64,000 nt of DNA from Pollutimonas nitritireducens. GTDB lineage: Bacteria; Pseudomonadota; Gammaproteobacteria; Burkholderiales; Burkholderiaceae_B. Position numbers and translations under genes: made by a program. The number at the start of each line of letters is the position of its first letter. Positions within the stretch are counted from its first letter, which is position 1. The DNA lies in the NCBI RefSeq assembly GCF_002849615.1, contig NZ_PDNV01000005.1, forward strand, positions 62,001 to 126,000, read 5' to 3'. This document shows, piece by piece, positions 26,452 through 34,119 of the stretch. The notes beneath the pieces are model-generated. The model saw only the letters and a list, made by a program, of their open reading frames with translations, did not search any database and had not been told where the DNA came from.

Positions 26452-27891
26452 ATGAAGCAGCTAAAAACGGATGTGGCCATCATCGGTGCCGGCACGGCTG
26501 GAATGCTGGCGTATCGCACGGTAAAGTCCGCTGGCGCAAGCGCCATGCTGATCGAGGGAGGGCCCTATGGAACAACCTGTGCGCGTGTCGGTTGCATGCC
26601 TTCGAAGTTATTGATTGCGGCTGCCGAGGCCGCACATGCGGCAGCCTCGGCGAGTGCTCTTGGTGTTCACATTGACGGAACCCTTCGCATCGACGGCACC
26701 CAAGTCATGGACCGCGTCAAGCGCGAGCGTGACCGATTCGTCGGCTTCGTGCTCGATAGCATCGACAGCATTCCGGACTGCGACAAAGTCCGGGGGTATG
26801 CGCGGTTCGTTTCCGATACGCTGCTGCGGGTCGACGACCATACCGAAATCCAGGCATCGCGGGTCATCATTGCCACGGGTTCGACGCCAGTCGTGCCAGA
26901 ACCCTACCGTGCGCTGGGAGACCGCGTGATTGTCAATGACGACGTCTTCGCCTGGAATCACCTGCCGCGCCGCGTCATGGTAGCCGGCGCCGGTGTCATC
27001 GGTATGGAGATAGGCCAAGCGCTGGCGCGCCTTGGCGTTCAGGTCCGGATGATCAACCGCAGCGATAGCCTTGGTGGGTTGACCGATCCCGTCGTTCGCG
27101 CCAGCGCGCTGACCGCCTTCCAGTCGGAACTTGACTTGCATCTGAAGTCTCGCATTATCGACGTCCGGCGTGTTGGTGACGAGGTCGAGATCCGCTATCA
27201 AGCGGAAGGTCAAGACGCCGTGGTCGAGCGATTTGATTATTTGCTGGTGGCGACGGGCCGCCGGCCCAATCTGAGCGCACTCGACCTGCACAACACATCG
27301 GCCATCCTCGATGACAAAGGCATGCCGCAGTACGACGCGCGTACCTTGCAGCTGGGATCAACGTCGATATTCATCGCCGGCGACGTCAATGGCGTCCTGC
27401 CGCTGCTGCACGAAGCCAGCGACGATGGACGCATTGCGGGCCAGAACGCCGCCGCTTACCCGCAGGTCGTCCCCGGCAAGCGGCGCGCGCCTTTCGCTAT
27501 TGTTTTTTCTGACCCCCAACTGGCCGCGGTAGGCTTGCGGTTCAAAGACCTTCCCCAGCAAGGCGTGGTATTCGGCGAGGTGGATTTCACAGACCAGGGC
27601 AGGTCGCGCATCATGTTGAAAAACTACGGAAAGTTGCGTATCTATGCCAACCAGGAGGACGGGCGCCTGCTGGGTGCCGAGATGGCGGGACCAGCGGCTG
27701 AACACATTGCGCATCTTCTGGCATGGGCCGTACAGCAGGAAATGAGCATACACACAATGCTCGATATGCCTTTCTATCACCCGGTCATCGAAGAGGGCTT
27801 GCGCACGGCATTGCGCCATGCAGCCCACGAATTGCTGACGTCAAAACTCGAACATGTTCGGGTCGAAGAAGAATGCGTCAATAACACTTGA
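26452..27891 (+). CDS. Dihydrolipoamide-dehydrogenase-like pyridine nucleotide-disulfide oxidoreductase
   Basis: The 479-residue flavoprotein has the FAD-binding GAGTAG (12-17), redox pair Cys43/Cys48 in CARVGC, the second FAD motif IIATGSTP, NAD site AGAGVIGMEIG, IFIAGDVNG and a C-terminal HPVIEE with the His/Glu pair that assists catalysis. Length and motifs place it with Lpd-type enzymes, but the cysteine loop reads CARVGC rather than CLNVGC, and no lipoyl E2 gene is next to it; a complete lpd lies at 38583. It may act on another disulfide or as a diaphorase. It ends 4 bases before the convergent SCO gene. Confidence 0.88.
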   Translation: MKQLKTDVAIIGAGTAGMLAYRTVKSAGASAMLIEGGPYGTTCARVGCMPSKLLIAAAEAAHAAASASALGVHIDGTLRIDGTQVMDRVKRERDRFVGFVLDSIDSIPDCDKVRGYARFVSDTLLRVDDHTEIQASRVIIATGSTPVVPEPYRALGDRVIVNDDVFAWNHLPRRVMVAGAGVIGMEIGQALARLGVQVRMINRSDSLGGLTDPVVRASALTAFQSELDLHLKSRIIDVRRVGDEVEIRYQAEGQDAVVERFDYLLVATGRRPNLSALDLHNTSAILDDKGMPQYDARTLQLGSTSIFIAGDVNGVLPLLHEASDDGRIAGQNAAAYPQVVPGKRRAPFAIVFSDPQLAAVGLRFKDLPQQGVVFGEVDFTDQGRSRIMLKNYGKLRIYANQEDGRLLGAEMAGPAAEHIAHLLAWAVQQEMSIHTMLDMPFYHPVIEEGLRTALRHAAHELLTSKLEHVRVEEECVNNT

Positions 27892-27894
27892 GCG

Positions 27895-28488
27895 TCAGCG
27901 CCCGGGCAGTAAAGATCGAACGCTACTCGTCAACGCTTCGATCGATTCAGTATCGGCGGCCAGCATCCGTGCATGGCCTTCGGCGTCGAACATGTACACG
28001 CCCCGGCTGTGTGCGACTTCGTAGTTTTCCTTGTCGCTGCCAGAAGGCTTTTCTATCTGATAGGCCACTCGATAGCGGCGGGCGAGGTCGGCGATCTGTT
28101 TTTCTGTTCCCGTCAAGCCTATGGCATTCTGATCGAATGCATTGACATAGGCCTGGAGGATCTCTGGCGTGTCGCGATGGGGATCCACGCTGATGAATAA
28201 GATTCGCACCTTGTCGGCATCGTCCTGAAGATTCGACATGACTTGGGAAAGTTGCGCCATCGTCGTAGGACAGATGTCGGGGCAGCTGGCATAGCCGAAA
28301 AACAGCATGACAGTCTTGCCCTTGAAGGTTTCCTCGGTCACTGTTTTACCGCCCGCCGCCTGAAGAGTAAAACGCAGGTCTGGCAGGAATCCGCGCACAT
28401 TGTGTACCGGATTGTCGGCAGCTTTCATCGGAGACACCATGGCGAACGCACAGGCCACGGCCATGAAGTAGCGGAGGAAAAAACGCAT
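27895..28488 (-). CDS. SCO1/SenC-family protein (copper/redox)
   Basis: The 197-residue protein has an N-terminal signal or anchor (about 1-23) and a thioredoxin fold with Cys69/Cys73 in SCPDICPT and His160 in AHSRGVY, the three copper ligands of SCO proteins. These deliver copper to the CuA site of cytochrome c oxidase or act as periplasmic reductases. The ATG at 28488 has GAGG upstream; an open extension to 28545 overlaps prlC and was rejected. It lies 43 bases after prlC and is the last gene of the kinase operon. Confidence 0.92.
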   Translation of the reverse strand: MRFFLRYFMAVACAFAMVSPMKAADNPVHNVRGFLPDLRFTLQAAGGKTVTEETFKGKTVMLFFGYASCPDICPTTMAQLSQVMSNLQDDADKVRILFISVDPHRDTPEILQAYVNAFDQNAIGLTGTEKQIADLARRYRVAYQIEKPSGSDKENYEVAHSRGVYMFDAEGHARMLAADTESIEALTSSVRSLLPGR

Positions 28489-28531
28489 TACTGAAGCCTC
28501 TATGTGTTTACGTACGCCGGCGTCCGGCGAC

Positions 28532-30622
28532 CTAATGTTCGCCAATTTCAGTCATGCCGCTATGGCGCAGCAGGGCATCGATGGAAGGAGGGCGGCCCCT
28601 GAACGCCTGGAAGGATTCCGCGGCGGGTCGCGAGCCGCCAACCGCCAGAATTTCCTTCAGAAAACGTTGGCCTGTGGCGGCATTCAATGTCTCGCGTGTG
28701 TGGTCCGATGCCAAGATGGCACTCTCTTCAAATGCACCGTAGACGTCGGCCGACAGTACTTCAGCCCATTTGTAGCTGTAATAGCCGGCACCATACCCAC
28801 CCGCGAACAGGTGCGAGAAGTTGTGCGGAAATCGGTGCCACGAAGGAGGAAAGAGCACCGCAACCTCTTTACGGATGTCATCGAGGACATTGAGCACGGC
28901 TTGTATGGACATGCCTTGCGCCTGATGATGGATGCCCATATCGAACAGTGAGAACTCGACCTGTCGCAACGTTTGCATGCCGCTCTGGAAATTGCGTGCT
29001 GCCAGCAATTTATCGTAGAGTTCGCGCGGCAGTGGCTGACCTGTTTCGATATGGGCCGACAAGCCGCGCACGACCGACCACTCCCAGCAGAAATTTTCCA
29101 TGAACTGCGATGGTAGTTCGATGGCATCCCACTCAACACTCGCGAATGCTGCGGCGCCTGGTTCGTCGACCTGCGAAAGCAGCGCGTGCAGGGCATGGCC
29201 GCTTTCATGAAACAGTGTTATGACGTCGTCGTGCGTAAGCGACGCAGGCTTGCCGCCGCGTGGACGCGAAAAATTGCAGGTCAGGTAGACAACCGGCGTC
29301 TGTACACTGTTGGCCACCTTGCGGCGATTGCGTTCGCTATCCACCCATGCACCGCTTTGTTTACCTTGGCGGGCGTACAGGTCGATATAGAGAGTGCCAA
29401 GCACCACGCCAGCATTGTCGCAGACCTCAAATGCCTTGGCGTCATCATGCCAGGTCGGGGCGTCAAATGGCAAAATGGTTACATCGAAGAGCTTGTTGAT
29501 GACGTCAAACAGACCCTTGAGCACCTGGGGCTCGGTAAAGTACTGTTTTATCTCTTCCTCCGAGTAGGCATAGCGTTCTTCGCGCAATCGTTCGGAAACA
29601 AATGCGATATCCCAGGGTTCCAGTTCGAGCATCCCCAGCCGGTCACGGGCAAATGTCCGCAGCTCGTCGAGATCACGCGTTGCATACGGCTTAGCCTTGC
29701 GGGCAAGCTCGCGCAGAAATTCCAGCACTTGAGCAGCATTGTCGGCCATGCGGGTTTCCAGCCGCAGCGCGGCGAAACTGCCGAATCCAAGCAGTGCAGC
29801 TTCTTCAGCCCGAAGTGCCAACAAGCGCTCGATCAGTGGAGAGTTGTCGAGCCTCGGCTCGCCTTGCTCCGAAGCGACCGTTGCATAGGCGCGATAGAGT
29901 TCTTGGCGCAAGCTGCGGTCCGTCGCATACTGCATCACTGGAATGTAGCAGGGCATCTTGAGTACAAGCTTCCAGCCGTCCAGGCCGTCGGCCTCCGCGG
30001 CAGATCTGGCTTCCTGGACAACATCGGCCGGTAGCCCGGCAAGCCGGGCTTCGTCGCGGACGTTGAGTGACCATTGGTCCACGCTGTCCAGCACGTTCTC
30101 GGAAAACTTCTGGGAAGCCTGTGCCTGAAGGTCGGAAATCTCGGCATAGCGCAGGCGCTGGTCGCCCACGAGTTCGACACCACTGAGTCGGAAATCGCGC
30201 AAGGCCAGGTCGATGACCCGCTGCCGCACAGGTGCGAGCTCGGCGAAGCTGGCGGAGGCCTTGATGCGTTTGTACTGATCATACAGGCCGGTATGAAGCC
30301 CGACCCAGGTGGAAAATTCGGTGACGAGTGGAAGGCATTCGTTATAAGCCGCTCGGAGTTCAGGCGTATTGACGACCGCGTTCAAGTGACCGGCCACCGA
30401 CCATGCGCGCCACAACTTCTCAGAGGCGTCTTCCAGCGGCTCGACGATGCTGTCCCAGGTGGCGTCCAGCTCGGGGTCAGCAGCGCGGTCGACGGCCTGT
30501 CGCGTTTCGGCGATCAGTGCCGACACGGCAGGCTCTATGTGCGCCGGCTTGACGTGGGCATAGTCGATGAGCGAGGAAATGGGTGCCAACAGAGGATTTT
30601 CAGTCATTGTCAAATTCAGCAT
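28532..30622 (-). CDS. prlC: Oligopeptidase A (M3 metallopeptidase)
   Basis: The 696-residue cytoplasmic peptidase has the zinc motif HESGHALH near residue 468 and conserved FFSRPRGGKPASLTHDDV-like and LFAGGYGAGYYSYKWAEV segments. It degrades short peptides, including released signal peptides. The first ATG overlaps the folD stop as TAATG; a second in-frame ATG lies 5 codons on. It belongs to the kinase-regulator-folD-prlC-sco operon. Confidence 0.95.
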   Translation of the reverse strand: MLNLTMTENPLLAPISSLIDYAHVKPAHIEPAVSALIAETRQAVDRAADPELDATWDSIVEPLEDASEKLWRAWSVAGHLNAVVNTPELRAAYNECLPLVTEFSTWVGLHTGLYDQYKRIKASASFAELAPVRQRVIDLALRDFRLSGVELVGDQRLRYAEISDLQAQASQKFSENVLDSVDQWSLNVRDEARLAGLPADVVQEARSAAEADGLDGWKLVLKMPCYIPVMQYATDRSLRQELYRAYATVASEQGEPRLDNSPLIERLLALRAEEAALLGFGSFAALRLETRMADNAAQVLEFLRELARKAKPYATRDLDELRTFARDRLGMLELEPWDIAFVSERLREERYAYSEEEIKQYFTEPQVLKGLFDVINKLFDVTILPFDAPTWHDDAKAFEVCDNAGVVLGTLYIDLYARQGKQSGAWVDSERNRRKVANSVQTPVVYLTCNFSRPRGGKPASLTHDDVITLFHESGHALHALLSQVDEPGAAAFASVEWDAIELPSQFMENFCWEWSVVRGLSAHIETGQPLPRELYDKLLAARNFQSGMQTLRQVEFSLFDMGIHHQAQGMSIQAVLNVLDDIRKEVAVLFPPSWHRFPHNFSHLFAGGYGAGYYSYKWAEVLSADVYGAFEESAILASDHTRETLNAATGQRFLKEILAVGGSRPAAESFQAFRGRPPSIDALLRHSGMTEIGEH

Positions 30623-31485
30623 TAAATGTGTATGGCAGCGGCGCGGCGTTCCGCGGCCTCAACGGTATTGACCAGCAGCATGGCTATCGTCATGGGGCCG
30701 ACACCACCTGGCACGGGTGTAATGGCTCCAGCGACGGTCTTGGCCGAGTCGAATTCCACATCGCCGACCAAGCGGCCATCGGCGCAGCGATTGATTCCAA
30801 CGTCGATAACAACCGCACCTGGCTTGATCATATCGCCGGTCACAATGCCGGGTTTGCCAGTGGCCACGACCAACACATCGGCCCGTCTTGTCTGTGCACC
30901 AAGGTCGCGTGTCTTGGAATTGCACAACGTGACTGTGGCGCCGGCGGCCAGCAGCAGCATGGCCATGGGCTTGCCGACGATATTGCTGGCGCCGACGATA
31001 ACCGCCTCGGCGCCACGCAGTGCGACATTTTCCGCCTCCAGCATCTTCATGATGCCGTAAGGCGTGCAAGGCCGAAAAAGCGGTTGGCCGGTCATCAATA
31101 GACCCGCGTTGCTGACGTGAAAGCCGTCAACATCCTTGTCAGCAGCGATGGCTTCGATAACCAGGCTGGCGTTCATGTGGGCGGGCAAGGGCAATTGCAC
31201 CAGAATGCCATGGATGCTGCGGTCGGCATTGAGTTCCTGTACGACGTCGAGCAGCTCTCCCTCAGTGGTGTCCGCGGCCAGGCGGATGACCCGGGAATGC
31301 AGGCCTGCCTTGTCGCATGCGGCCGCCTTGTTGCGCACATAGACCTGTGAAGCCGGGTCATCGCCGACCAGGACGACGGCCAGGCCAGGTGTGATCCCTT
31401 GTTTCTTGAGAGCCAGCACCCGCTTCGACACTTCCGTTTTCACGGTATCGGAAAGCGCCTTTCCATCGATAAGACGCGCTGTCAT
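30622..31485 (-). CDS. folD: Methylenetetrahydrofolate dehydrogenase / cyclohydrolase
   Basis: The 287-residue bifunctional enzyme interconverts 5,10-methylene- and 10-formyl-tetrahydrofolate. Conserved segments include the catalytic YVRNK (Lys55 region), [32 protein letters not shown] and [15 protein letters not shown], followed by [13 protein letters not shown] near the C-terminus. It starts within the regulator stop (ATGA) and hands over to prlC by TAATG. Its place between a two-component system and a peptidase is not explained by its metabolic role. Confidence 0.96.
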   Translation of the reverse strand: MTARLIDGKALSDTVKTEVSKRVLALKKQGITPGLAVVLVGDDPASQVYVRNKAAACDKAGLHSRVIRLAADTTEGELLDVVQELNADRSIHGILVQLPLPAHMNASLVIEAIAADKDVDGFHVSNAGLLMTGQPLFRPCTPYGIMKMLEAENVALRGAEAVIVGASNIVGKPMAMLLLAAGATVTLCNSKTRDLGAQTRRADVLVVATGKPGIVTGDMIKPGAVVIDVGINRCADGRLVGDVEFDSAKTVAGAITPVPGGVGPMTIAMLLVNTVEAAERRAAAIHI

Positions 31486-32108
31486 ATGACCCCTTCCGCT
31501 TTAGTCAGCGCGATTTTCATCAAGTCGGCAACAGTGGTGACTTCGAGCTTTTCCATGATGTTGGCGCGGTGTGCTTCGACGGTCTTGATGCTGATGTTCA
31601 AGTCGCCGGCAATCTGCTTATTCAGGCGGCCCGCCACAATGCGTTCGAGCACCTGCTGTTCGCGCGCGGTAAGACGACTGAGCACGGCCTGGTGATTCTT
31701 ATGCGCCTGGGCCTGGCTGACTCGCTGTGTGGCCTGGTCCAGCATCCGGGCCACTATGGTTCGCAGATCGGTCTCATTGAACGGTTTCTCGAGGAAATCG
31801 ACGGCACCTTTCTTCATGGTTGAAACAGCCATGGGCACATCGCCGTGACCGGTGATGAATACGATGGGCAAGGGTGCGCGCCGCGCGATTAGCTCTTCCT
31901 GCAGTTCCAGTCCACTCATTCCGGGCATGCGCACGTCGGCAATCAGGACGCCCACCTGATCCGGTTCATATGCATTAAGGAATTCTTCCGCACCGCTGAA
32001 GCTCCGTACCCGGTAGCCATTTGCTTCGAGCAGCCACCGCAGGGAATCGCGGACCGCCTCGTCGTCATCGACTATGAAGATGGTGCTCGGGGCTTGAGGT
32101 GTAGTCAT
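31482..32108 (-). CDS. FixJ-family response regulator
   Basis: The 208-residue protein has a receiver domain (about 8-122) with the acidic pocket DDDE at 14-17, phospho-acceptor Asp58 ([11 protein letters not shown]), Thr86 and Lys108, and a C-terminal LuxR/FixJ helix-turn-helix (about 140-200: [22 protein letters not shown]). It should be phosphorylated by the overlapping histidine kinase. FixJ-type regulators usually activate sigma70 promoters; an obvious candidate target is the nested dyad between the kinase gene and aceE, but that is inference. Confidence 0.93.
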   Translation of the reverse strand: MTTPQAPSTIFIVDDDEAVRDSLRWLLEANGYRVRSFSGAEEFLNAYEPDQVGVLIADVRMPGMSGLELQEELIARRAPLPIVFITGHGDVPMAVSTMKKGAVDFLEKPFNETDLRTIVARMLDQATQRVSQAQAHKNHQAVLSRLTAREQQVLERIVAGRLNKQIAGDLNISIKTVEAHRANIMEKLEVTTVADLMKIALTKAEGVI

Positions 32109-33862
32109 GCATGCAACTCCTGGGTTTCCTCTGCGTCACGAGGCGCTTGTGGCGGCGCGCACGGCAGGGTAAAGCGAAAAATGGTGCCGCCTTCCGGATT
32201 GGAACTGGCCCAAAGCCGGCCGTGATGCGACTCGATGATAGTACGGCAGATGTTCAGTCCCATGCCCAGGCCTTCGGACTTGGTGCTGTAAAAAGGTTCG
32301 AAGAGGCGTTCAGGGTCGCGAAGGCCATGCCCGCGGTCGATGACGGCTATCTCGACCAGTGGATGCTGATCGGTGACAACGACATGAAGCACCCGGTACT
32401 CGCTGGATTCCATCGCTTCAACCCCGTTTTTAAGCAGATTGAGCAATACCTGTTCAATTAGGATGGGGTCGGCCATGACATTTGGCAAGGGCTCCGGCAA
32501 AATCTGGTCGATATCGATCTGGCGCTTGCGGGCATCGATCTCGGCGAAGCCAACGGCATTGTCCAGTATTTGGCTGACCGGGACAGACTGACGCCGAGGT
32601 TCGCTGCGCTTCACGAATTCGCGTATGCGACTGATGATTTTTCCAGCACGTTCTGCTTGTTGTGCTGCCTTTTCCAATGCCTCGAGGAGGCGCTCGGGCT
32701 GTGCATTGCCCGACTTGAGCATGGCGACGGCCCCCATGCTGTAGTTGCTGATCGCCGTCAGAGGCTGGTTCAACTCATGCGCCAACGAGGAAGCCATCTC
32801 GCCCATCGTGGTGAGTCGGCTGGTCAGCTGGATTTTTTCTTGTTGCACGCGCGAGTCTTCTTCATGCGTACGGCGCTCGGTGATGTCGCGCGCCACTTGG
32901 AGGCGAACGCGGCGCCCATCGGTCCAGGCCAGGATACGATGATGCACTTCGAACCAGCGCTGCGCCGATTCAGAAAAGATTTCGACCGTTTCATCTGTAA
33001 AGCGGCCGAGACGCCCACCCAGCAATTCGCCATGGCCGTTGGACTGTGCGCCAAAAAATCGTCGATAAGTACGGTTCGCGAAGAGCAGTTCAAGCCCTTC
33101 GGAGGTGTCAGCAACGACGGATATGGCGTCATCCAGGCCTTCGAGCACGGTCATGAAGCGTTCGTGGGCCGCCGTCAGCGCCTCGCGAATTCGTTTGGGT
33201 TCGGTGATGTCGGTCATGGACGTCATCCAGCCGATCTGCTCGCCATTGGGGTCGCGCAGTGGAGACACATACATGCGAGCGGTAAAGCGCGACCCGTCTC
33301 GACGTTGCGCCTCGACCTCCAGTCCGCTGCTGGGCGTGCGGCCCGACAGCAGCAGGTCTAGCGTTTCCTGGTGCTGAGCGTGTCGGCCGGGCAACCAATA
33401 AGGGAAGGGCGTGGTGCGCCCGATAAGATCGGCTTCATTCCAACCTATCATGCGGCAAAAGGCCGGATTCACATAGGCGATACGTCCGTGCATGTCGAAA
33501 ACACGCATGCCGGTCGACATGGAATTTTCCATTGCGCGACGAAAGCCTGTTTCCGCAATGAGGGCCGCTTCGGCGGTTGTGCGAAAACGCGTGTAGCGCC
33601 ACAAGGCCAGCAGACTGAGTACTATGACAAAGGACAGCGCCGCCACGACCATCAACAGGCGCTGTTGGCGCGTTTCCTGGTCTATCGTGACGAACATCAC
33701 GCTATCGTTGTGCAGGCGCTGGAGCCAGATGAACGCGCCCATCACGCACAGGTAGAGGACCAGCACGATCACCGGCGTAAGCCAATAGAAACCGCGTCGC
33801 GTCGTACTCGCCTGGTCGTAGAACGTAGTCGGGATCAAGGATTTTTTGGAGTGACTCGCCAT
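32105..33862 (-). CDS. Membrane-bound PAS sensor histidine kinase (FixL/DctB-like)
   Basis: The 585-residue kinase has two membrane helices (about 27-48 and 69-90) enclosing only a short periplasmic loop, two PAS domains (about 105-230 and 235-335), an HisKA domain with His362 in SLAHELNQPLTAISNYS, and an ATPase domain with NLLKNGVEAM, DRGHGLRD and GLGMGLNICR. The short loop suggests that sensing occurs through PAS domains or the membrane rather than a periplasmic ligand. It overlaps the FixJ-type regulator and is transcribed divergently from aceE. Confidence 0.92.
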   Translation of the reverse strand: MASHSKKSLIPTTFYDQASTTRRGFYWLTPVIVLVLYLCVMGAFIWLQRLHNDSVMFVTIDQETRQQRLLMVVAALSFVIVLSLLALWRYTRFRTTAEAALIAETGFRRAMENSMSTGMRVFDMHGRIAYVNPAFCRMIGWNEADLIGRTTPFPYWLPGRHAQHQETLDLLLSGRTPSSGLEVEAQRRDGSRFTARMYVSPLRDPNGEQIGWMTSMTDITEPKRIREALTAAHERFMTVLEGLDDAISVVADTSEGLELLFANRTYRRFFGAQSNGHGELLGGRLGRFTDETVEIFSESAQRWFEVHHRILAWTDGRRVRLQVARDITERRTHEEDSRVQQEKIQLTSRLTTMGEMASSLAHELNQPLTAISNYSMGAVAMLKSGNAQPERLLEALEKAAQQAERAGKIISRIREFVKRSEPRRQSVPVSQILDNAVGFAEIDARKRQIDIDQILPEPLPNVMADPILIEQVLLNLLKNGVEAMESSEYRVLHVVVTDQHPLVEIAVIDRGHGLRDPERLFEPFYSTKSEGLGMGLNICRTIIESHHGRLWASSNPEGGTIFRFTLPCAPPQAPRDAEETQELHA

Positions 33863-33919
33863 GGCTCTTCGGTTGTTGCACAGAATGCTTTCGGCATTTT
33901 AAACCGTAAGCGCGTTGTT

Positions 33920-33962
33920 AATATTTCACATTATGAAAAGTCATATCATAAAATGAAATATT
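33920..33962. promoter_or_regulatory. 43-base nested inverted repeat (candidate operator)
   Basis: AATATTTCA (33920-33928) pairs with TGAAATATT (33954-33962), and inside it TTATGA (33931-33936) pairs with TCATAA (33946-33951), all centred on 33941. The AT-rich structure ends 2 bases before the -35 box of the aceE promoter candidate and lies 57 bases upstream of the kinase start. Its length and double symmetry suggest a regulator binding as two dimers. The binding protein is unknown. Confidence 0.6.
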
Positions 33963-33964
33963 GC

Positions 33965-33993
33965 TTGAACATATCACCGGTCTTTCCTAGAAT
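33965..33993 (+). promoter_or_regulatory. Candidate sigma70 promoter of aceE-aceF-lpdA
   Basis: TTGAAC (33965-33970) and TAGAAT (33988-33993) are separated by exactly 17 bases. Transcription would begin near 34000 and leave a leader of about 120 bases before aceE. The 43-base dyad would then lie at about -38 to -80, a common place for an activator or for an upstream repressor. Confidence 0.55.
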
Positions 33994-34119
33994 TGAGTCC
34001 ATTGCAGCATCTGGCTGCTCTGCATGCACGCGTCCGGGATCACCAGCTATCGGGTATAACGGGGACAACGATCAAGTGTTGTCAGTGTTCGAATCCATAA
34101 TTTAAACAGGAGACACCCA

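Noticed and set aside
33371-34105. Plus-strand open frame of 244 codons covering the kinase 5' end and aceE control region
   Set aside because: It is antisense to PAS and membrane segments of the kinase and runs through the promoter and dyad; composition is not protein-like.
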